From: Zarea fungicola
Taxonomy: Eukaryota > Ascomycota > Sordariomycetes > Hypocreales > Cordycipitaceae
Reading direction: 5' to 3'
Length of the DNA stretch: 64,000 nucleotides
Assembly: GCA_900169235.1 (NCBI GenBank)
Contig: FWCC01000357.1
Location: 111,721-175,720, forward strand
Shown: piece by piece, positions 57,022-64,000 of the stretch
How the letters are laid out: each line of letters begins with the position of its first letter
How positions within the stretch are numbered: position 1 is the first letter of the stretch
Notes under the pieces: model-generated
What the model was told of the DNA's origin: nothing
The model's input: the letters and a program-made list of their open reading frames with translations, nothing else
Database searches by the model: none
Program-made: the position numbers and the translations under genes

Positions 57022-59497
57022 GATGATGCGCCAATCACCAATGACCAGCTATCAAATGCAGAAGGGAAAGACGAAGGGAAAACGAGGGGGGTGCCGACTT
57101 TGATGAAAAAATTGTACGACAATGGGATGAACGTGTAGTAACAAAAGGAGAGCCAGCTCTTTGGCCAAGCCAAGAAGCGAGCAAACGGGCGACTGGGAGA
57201 AACAAAAGGTGTGTCAAGTACCCGGACAGCACAAAGAGAGTATTGAGAATTGGCAGCAACGGTAACAACAGGCAGCAATAAGACCGAAGAAAAGATTCGA
57301 TGAGAAGAAAAGACCGGTCCAAGCTGGAGTTCGTCGCGTGTGTGTGTGCGTGTGTGTTTCGAGGTGTTACGCAGCTTGCAAACGCGCAACGACGAAAAGG
57401 CAACACTGGGCTGTTTTTTATCTTTTCTTTCTTTGCCAGGAGATGAGAGGAGAATACAGTACAAAGCTCGGCGGGTGGTTGAATCACTCACACAACCATT
57501 GTACAGGTTTTTTTTTTTCTTTCTTGAAGCGGGCAAACGAGGCGGGCGTTGGCCATAGTTCCCCTGGCAGCTGGCAGATGGCAAACCAATGGTTCGCCAG
57601 CTGGCAGCAGGTGCCACAGGGCTGGTGTATAGAAGGGGCAAAAAAGGGCATTGGATATATTCATCTCAAGCATGTAAGTTGACAACTGTAGATGAAGATC
57701 GGTTTTCATCCGATTACCGAGAGATCTCCTGGGGGCTGGGTTGTGCTTTGTGCTGCCGAGTAGATGAATGATGATACGGCCGGAACCGGTACAGGGAGAA
57801 AATGAGGCTGGGAAAAAAGACATTGTGATGGCAATGATGAAATGTTTTTACAATGAGAGACGGTGTAATAAAAAAAAAAGGGGATGGGATGGATGTTTAT
57901 GCAGGATGCGTCGTCATCAGGGACACCATCATCCAGAGCGACTGTATAAACATGGGCCAAAAAAATAAATGGGAATCAAAAAGATGAAAATAGAAATAGA
58001 TTACTCACTTCCACCAACATGATTGCTCTGCTCTGTTCTGCTTTGTGTAGGTGTCTGTCGCGACGGACGACAGGTTTTCAAGCGTGGAGGACTGGGGGCA
58101 AAGGGCGGGTTTAGGCAAGTAAATAAATAATACGATGCGAGCAAGTCAAAATTTATAAACAAGTACAAAGCGACGCGCGGGGAGATTGATCACTGTAGTT
58201 TTATCCAAGAATGAGAAGAAAAAAGAGAGAGAGAGAGAGAGAGCCGAAGGGTCGCGCGTTTCGTTTTCGGTAAAGGGAAAGCTAGATTTCAAGGAATTTT
58301 GTCCAGCTCCAGGCAGAGCAAAAAGCGGGCAAAGAAAAAAAAAAAGGCAGCACAGAGAGAGAGCAATCGGGGGTGCGGGCGGGCGTCCAGAGGGCAAACC
58401 AGCTACGAAGCTCCTGCCCTTGGGCGCTCACTGGCCGGGCACGCCGCCCACTGCGGGCAGCTACAGTCTTCCGCCCCAATAACCTCGCAGCACAGCCAGC
58501 ACAGCCAGCACACAGCACACAGCACACAGCACGGACAGCCGTGTTGGCCACGGGCTTTGATGGGCAGTGAGTAAGTGAGGTGCTTGCGCAGAATACCACT
58601 AGCAAGGAACACCGGGGCAACTGCATTCTCGCGTTTCTTTTTCCCAAGTTTATAGACTGACTCGATAAATAAAATTGCACAAACATCTCCTATATTACAT
58701 ATACTACTTTTTTTTAATATGCAAGTTCAAGTTGAAAAACAGTATACGTGTCCTTGTACACGATACCCTTCTCCTACACTGGTCGGCCGCTGCCAATGTC
58801 GGAGGCATGGACATTCCCACCCACGTCCGGCCCTCCAATTTTTTTTCGTCCCAGTCCTCGCCTCATCCCTCCCTTCCTGTTCTCTACGCTTCTGTGGCAC
58901 TCCAACCTTTTTATTGTGGCTGGGGGCATCCGAACTCCGTCTACGTTACAATCAACTCAACACAGCACGCGCCACACTTCCAACTGTTACTCCCACGCCC
59001 ACCCTTGTCTCGCGCTCCCTTGCTGTAGGTATTTTAAAAAAAAGACAGAAATATAGTTAGCGGTCAAACATTCGTACGCAAATACACATACACACACGAA
59101 CACACACACACACACACACACATCTCCATCACATGGTCTAACTATTTATTTATTGAATATGGTGCTGTGACTTTTGCGCTCAATGCTACATTGCCCTCTT
59201 CCTCCCGTCTTCATGCAACATACCGCTTCCACTAGACCGTCCATAGTCTCTTTCCCTGACTGCAAAATATCTCGCTCGTCATACGTCTCGTCATGCCTCG
59301 TCGTTCGTCAAAGGGGGTAGTCATTGTTGGGTATATCCACCACCGCCACCTCGGCGGCGGGACTGCTTGATATGTTTGTGATGTGATGGGTTCTAGGGGT
59401 ACGTGTGATTCGAATTCGGGGTCTGATGTTGCACTACGCGGGCATTCTCCCTACTCAAAAAGCCCCACGTCTGCTTCTGTATTTTGTCGTCTCTTCT
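57022..59497. other. TAF14 upstream region and 3' flank of RanBP1
   Basis: It contains the possible long TAF14 first intron and promoter, an (AG)10 run at about 58224-58243, a short CAGCACA/CACAGCA minisatellite at about 58488-58532, and a (CA)11 run at 59101-59122. No other gene is seen. Confidence 0.45.
58009..58020 (-). other. TAF14: candidate alternative first coding exon of TAF14
   Basis: ATG TTG GTG GAA is followed directly by GTGAGT. In phase, it can splice to CAGAGAAAAGTC at 56919, where TCCTAACGATCAG supplies branch site and acceptor. The resulting start MLVEQRKVKVVTDQHV has the short N-terminal extension typical of Taf14. The 57021 start would instead add about 30 Arg/Thr/Pro-rich residues. 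The intron would be 1,089 bp, long for this genome. Confidence 0.4.
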
Positions 59498-60570
59498 TTA
59501 AGCCTCAACAGGAGCCTCAACGGGGGCCTCGGGGGCAGCCTCGGCCTCCTTGAACAGCACCTCGTTCTCCTTCTGGGCGCTGAGGAAAGCATCCTTGAAC
59601 AGGTTGGCATTGTCAGAGTTGGCCAGGCGAATGGCCAGTGTGACAGCCTCGGGCTCGCCCTCGCTGACATCGGCGGCCGCGTTCCAGACCCACGAGCGGT
59701 CCGAGCCGACGTTGGGGGCAAGCTTCATGTCGGGCACAACTGCAAACCGTCAGCATTCATAGCTTGATACCTGGCGTTTTTTCCCCGTCTTGTGCATCAC
59801 GTAGACTTACTGTAGTGGTTGGCGCAGACCTTGAGGGTCTTGTCGCGACGCATGACCAGGCGCGTGCGGCCGTTCTCCTTGTGCTTGAGCAGACGAACAT
59901 CACCAGTACCGCGCTCCTTCCACTCGTTGGTCTCCTTGGCGAAGCGGAAGAGCTTGGCGCGCATCTTGAAAAGCTGCTCCTCAGACTCCTCGTTGGTCTT
60001 GGTCTCGACCTTCTCCGTCAGCTTGATGACGGGCTCAAAGTGCACGTCCTCGCTCTCGGGAGCATCGTCCTCGCCGCCCTCGGCCTTGGCGGCATCGCGC
60101 TGAGCCTTTGCACTGCCAGAGTTGTCGCCGCGGTCCTCGTCGTCCTTCTTCTCCTTCTTGGCACCACCACCAAACATGGAGAAGACGGCCGAGGCGATGA
60201 CGGGCTTCTCCTCCTTTGTCTCGGTGGCCGTGGTAGTCTCGGTGGCGGCAGCAGCCTCAGTAGTGGCGGGAGTGTCGACAACAGCCGGGGCCTGGAGGAC
60301 ATCGAGTTAGAAACAATGCCCACGTCCATTAAAGCATAAAAAAGTCACAAGCGAAGCTTTGGCAAAAATCACACACAACGGTATTTTTGCCACCTTCTCT
60401 TCACCCCTCTCGTCATCACAACAAACCAGCAGCAAAACAACCTCAAAGTTGCCCCACCAATTAAAACACAAAAAAATTGCAAGTATATTTCACGCTCGTA
60501 CCTCGGGGGCGGTCTCGACGACGGGCTGGGTCTCCTCGACCTTGGGCTCGGTAGCTTCGGTGGACGACAT
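59498..60570 (-). CDS. YRB1: Ran-binding protein 1 (RanBP1/Yrb1)
   Basis: Yrb1 binds Ran-GTP and stimulates RanGAP-driven hydrolysis, releasing export complexes in the cytoplasm. Exons: 60570-60502, 60291-59811, 59739-59498; introns are 210 and 71 bp. The product is 263 residues. The Ran-binding domain begins at [20 protein letters not shown] and shows [20 protein letters not shown] (EWKERGxG signature), [32 protein letters not shown] and NVGDSRSW-like [11 protein letters not shown]. An Ala/Thr/Glu-rich N-terminus of about 100 residues and an acidic, Pro-Val-Glu-Ala repeat-like tail flank it. Exon junction CANHY/IVPD is supported by family conservation. Confidence 0.95.
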
Positions 60571-61679
60571 TTTGATCGAGGTGTATTTTCTTTTGGTGGT
60601 GAGGAGAGAATATCTGCTTGCAAGAAAGGAGAAGAAGAGGAAGAAAACGTTAGTTTAATTATCATATTGCCCACCGCAACTTCCAGGCAGCCCCTCTCCG
60701 CGTGCCTGGCGTTTAGCGGCGGGCAGTGAGGGGGGCCTCTTTGGTGGGAGCTTTTTCGATGGAGGGGAGGGAGGGGAGGGGCACCGTCAACCCGTTGGCT
60801 AGCGGGAAACTGTATACACATACTATTTATTAGACGATGATGTGGAAAGTTCTGATGCGAAGTCAACCCGTGGTATGATATACTGCTTCCTTGTATGGGA
60901 TCAAGAAAAGCTCGGGGAGGGTCCGTGTGGCAGAGGCAGAACTGGTTCGTCTTGTTGTTGTGGTAGTAAATTACAAAGTGCGGGCTAATGAAAAAAAAAT
61001 ACACCAACCTTTTTTGCCCCTCCTTCTGGCCCCTTCCCTGCTTGGGCGTCACGGCGGGGAGCACAAGCCCACGGCCGTCTCTGATTGGGGCAAGTCTTGC
61101 CTCTCTGCAGGGTACCACAACACCTCGTCTGCTGCCAGAATAACTAGGTACAACGCTGAGGTACGCAGTAGCTGCACAATCAGTACGTATGACACTTCCT
61201 GCTATTTGGTCACGGCAGTCCAACTACCGTCCAACCCCACTACACTTACTGCCCAAAGTGGTACACGTGAGAACCATGGTTCTTCGGCCCTCTCTCAATA
61301 CCTAAATGTTTTACAACGATTTCAAAACATACAGGTATTCCAATTAAAGTACGAGTGGTATTGTCCTTGTAAATCAAATATCTAACCCTTCCGTCGAGCT
61401 TCAGCCAACGCACCAAAACTACACCAGAAATCAGATTCAGCAACTCAATAGCGACTAATAAGAAAGACAGAAAAAAAGAAAAGAAAGGAAGAGAAAAAAA
61501 ACAGGCAATTAAGTAACCAGCTGTAAAAGAAACCTTAAAACTCCAATATACCATGCCCTTCTCATTTGCATAATCTTGTCGCCATCTGCAGGCCGGGTAC
61601 ATCCAAATCGGCTCGCCCCGGTCTACACCCTGCCAAAAATCCACAAATCTTGATACGGGGTGCGGCCGACGTGGGCTTT
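60571..61679. other. upstream region of RanBP1 and 3' flank of the membrane-protein gene
   Basis: About 1.1 kb. The part next to RanBP1 is its probable promoter and leader. No gene is seen. Confidence 0.5.
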
Positions 61680-63404
61680 CTAAGTCCTCATATTAGCTGC
61701 TGGTTGCAGCTTTTGCAAAAGCTTCTTGGCTGATGCCTTCTTCTGCTTCAAAAAGGCTTGCGCCTTGCTGGAATATTTTTCATATTCGTCGTCCTTGCCC
61801 TGAACCTTGAGCCACCACATGCGAGCCGAGACCTGAGCATCCAATAACCCGAGCCGGAGCTGAGTCTGAGTACCTCGCAGCCTTGTTATATAAGTCGAGT
61901 GTAATCCGGAAGCTCCAACCGCTTCGTCAAATGCGCCCGTGACCTGGCTCCACAAACGAGACAAGATTGTGTGCACCGAGTCACTGCCCCCAACGTTTTT
62001 ATTGATAAGCAGGTCCTGGACTCTCTCTGTCCCGACGAGCCAGGCGTACGCAAACGACTCCGAGGCAGAACCCAAAACTCGTTTAGCACCGGCGAGACAG
62101 CGCTCTGCTTCCTGCGCGGCAACAGGCACTAGTTCTGATAGATCCTGGGCCAGGCTCTTTGTTCTCTCAAAAGCGTCCACTATGATGCCTTTGCCAAAGT
62201 GTACCTTGATGGCCTTTTCCGTCTTTGGGCGGCAGGTACTTCGGATGGACAGGTTTACGACGCCGTATGCTTCGCGGCGAGGAAACTTGACCAGAATGCC
62301 ATCGTCCACTGGTGAGAGTGAAAAGCCAAGTTGCTGGGAGCTTCGTAGCACGGTGACGTTGAGGCACTTTTTTGACAACCAAGCATCTCTCACATCCTGT
62401 GAGACATGAATCAGGACATCGTGCCTACCGTGCGGCGAGAACGATACGGTTGCTTTCCGGTTACGGAAGAGGCCTTCGTCTGGGGAATCTTGTAGCGGGA
62501 TAAGCGCGACCCCAGTCGTGGGAGGGCTAAGAGCCAAAGTAGTGGGATGTTGGCTCTGCGAAGTAGGCAGAAGTAGGGCGGTCTGCGAAATGGTGGATGC
62601 AATTCCAGACACGATTGGCTGTGTGCCAAGTTCAGCAACAGGAAAAATGGTACGCATAAGTAGGACGGCCCCAAAAATAGTCAAGAGGCCGGGCAAAACA
62701 ACGGTAGTCGATTGTGCAGTGACGCGTAACAGCCTCAGAGACCACCCAAAGTGTTGTGAAAACCATGTAGTGATGAGCTTTCGCTTTGAGGGACGATCCT
62801 CCAAAACCAGGTATCGGCTCGCTTCGGGGGTGAGGATCGAAGGTGTACGGAGGCTATTGTCTGCGTACTCTAAAGAAGCTCGTGAGGAATTGTCATCGTC
62901 GTCAGTATCATCGTCTGCTGTAGCATGGTCTGTGACGAGATGAGCCAGCTCGGGGCCAGCAAAGGTGTGATGCTCATCAGCAGCATCGGTCACGGATTCT
63001 TCATCACAGGTATGCTCAGTACCGGCGAGACTGACGACATCATCGGGGCGATGAAAGTCGAGTGAACCGACCGACTCGCTGATATTGTCCGTGTAATTGC
63101 CGTCCTGAGACTCAGTATCGGTGCCTCCGATCAACTCGTATGTAGATTCGGACAGTCCCGAATCTTCGGCAGGAGAGCTGGCAAGATGCATAATGTCTGG
63201 GTCGCTGCTAGAAATCCAGTGTGCAAGGCTCTGGTTGCCCTGAGGGCGAGGAAATCGCAACGTGGGTTCGGAGAAGGACAGCTGGGGCTGTTTGGGTTCG
63301 GGATGCTGCAGCGGCGGCCTCGGCAGAGGGTTGAATATTTGTGTATCACGACGAGATTTTGTAGACGGGGGCGTCGAAGGACTATCGGCAGCCTGACGTT
63401 GCAT
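61680..63404 (-). CDS. uncharacterised single-pass membrane protein
   Basis: A single-exon frame of 574 residues from the first ATG (MQRQAADS). I do not recognise a named family. Residues 1 to about 205 are acidic, Ser/Asp-rich and probably disordered. They include ESTYELIGGTDTE, whose YELI core (about 89-92) fits an Atg8-interacting motif. One membrane span is predicted at about 233-255 (VVLPGLLTIFGAVLLMRTIF). The remaining ~310 residues are soluble, include a beta-rich stretch (VSFSPHGRHDVLIHVSQDVR) and end in a basic helix (AQAFLKQKKASAKKLLQKLQ). An ER or nuclear-envelope location is possible but inferred only from architecture. Confidence 0.75.
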   Translation of the reverse strand: MQRQAADSPSTPPSTKSRRDTQIFNPLPRPPLQHPEPKQPQLSFSEPTLRFPRPQGNQSLAHWISSSDPDIMHLASSPAEDSGLSESTYELIGGTDTESQDGNYTDNISESVGSLDFHRPDDVVSLAGTEHTCDEESVTDAADEHHTFAGPELAHLVTDHATADDDTDDDDNSSRASLEYADNSLRTPSILTPEASRYLVLEDRPSKRKLITTWFSQHFGWSLRLLRVTAQSTTVVLPGLLTIFGAVLLMRTIFPVAELGTQPIVSGIASTISQTALLLPTSQSQHPTTLALSPPTTGVALIPLQDSPDEGLFRNRKATVSFSPHGRHDVLIHVSQDVRDAWLSKKCLNVTVLRSSQQLGFSLSPVDDGILVKFPRREAYGVVNLSIRSTCRPKTEKAIKVHFGKGIIVDAFERTKSLAQDLSELVPVAAQEAERCLAGAKRVLGSASESFAYAWLVGTERVQDLLINKNVGGSDSVHTILSRLWSQVTGAFDEAVGASGLHSTYITRLRGTQTQLRLGLLDAQVSARMWWLKVQGKDDEYEKYSSKAQAFLKQKKASAKKLLQKLQPAANMRT

Positions 63405-64000
63405 AACGAACACAGAGGTCAGCGAGATGAATGCAGACGCGCTGTGGCGGCCATGAAGTGGTGCATGGGCTTATACAACCGCTCTGATTGAGACGTGAGG
63501 ATGGAGAGATTGTAGAAGAGACTAACCACCATGTAGAATGCGTGATGGAAGCCGGAAAGTAAGAAGAAAGGGGGGAATAGGGCCTAGAGTTTATCAAAGA
63601 GACACAGAGTTCATCTATGATGCTTTGTGGCCAATTTGGGGGCGTTCACGGCGCTGCGGCTGTTTGGTAACCTGATGCTGCCTGATGGCGATAAGGTGGG
63701 GTTGTGACGCTCGGTACTTTGGGAAGCTAAGGAGGAGGCCAGGGCATCAACGAGTGTTTTGGAATAGTCTTCAGCTGTTGTATTATTGCTTTTCAAGGTT
63801 GTAGAGAGTAGGCCAGTGAGTTGTACGAGCCTAGGATCTATTGGTATTTGATCATCTGGAGTGGGATGCGGGTGGAAAGCAGGCAGTGCGCGACGCAGGC
63901 GGGTTGGTGGCGATATCAGTGCGGGCGTGAATAGCTTGGGTACTCTAGCATGTGGGTGACAAAAAAACGTGCCGCTTTTATGCCAAGAACACCACCATAG
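63405..64000. other. upstream region of the membrane-protein gene, right window edge
   Basis: Probable promoter and leader. Short open frames (for example 63611-63796 minus) have no recognisable content. Confidence 0.45.

Noticed and set aside
63405..63413. Start of the membrane protein three codons upstream
   Set aside because: The codon there is GTG; the first ATG is at 63404.

Overview
The window looks like the nuclear genome of a filamentous ascomycete (Pezizomycotina, most likely Sordariomycetes/Hypocreales). Genes are spliced with short GT-AG introns of about 50-100 bp carrying CTAAC-like branch sites. Single-copy eukaryotic housekeeping genes dominate, coding exons are GC-rich, and intergenic DNA is long and pyrimidine-biased. 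No bacterial operon, CRISPR array, prophage, intact transposon or convincing tRNA/rRNA gene was found. Species-level placement cannot be made from this reading alone.

Layout, left to right: a left-truncated SH3-domain (Bud14-like) gene (-); NAD-dependent glutamate dehydrogenase (-); an 8.5-kb gene-poor stretch with a diverged tandem repeat; TOM22 (+); a very small two-exon gene for a secreted six-cysteine peptide (+); an F-box gene (-); an adenosine-deaminase-like gene (+); mitofusin FZO1 (-) divergent from ESCRT-III VPS2 (+); a seven-exon amino-acid permease (-) with a GATA-site cluster in its promoter; a type 2C phosphatase of the Ptc1 type (+); a xanthine-dioxygenase-like Fe(II)/2-oxoglutarate enzyme (+) convergent with a FAD monooxygenase (-); a 5-kb stretch with a decayed secreted-lipase relic; a large ADF-homology actin-binding protein (+); a Zn2Cys6 regulator resembling Aro80 (-); TAF14 with YEATS and ET domains (-); Ran-binding protein 1 (-); and an unrecognised single-pass membrane protein (-).

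Most genes are unrelated housekeeping neighbours, and I see no biosynthetic cluster. A loose nitrogen theme links NAD-GDH, the permease with its GATA sites, the purine-type dioxygenase and the Aro80-like regulator, but this may be coincidence. The parts most worth a second look are the cystine-knot-like peptide gene at 18595-18826, the palindromic TACGGAGTA element that recurs only between genes, the xanthine dioxygenase-like/FAD monooxygenase pair, the lipase relic, and several gene starts that only make sense with long first introns or remain unresolved.
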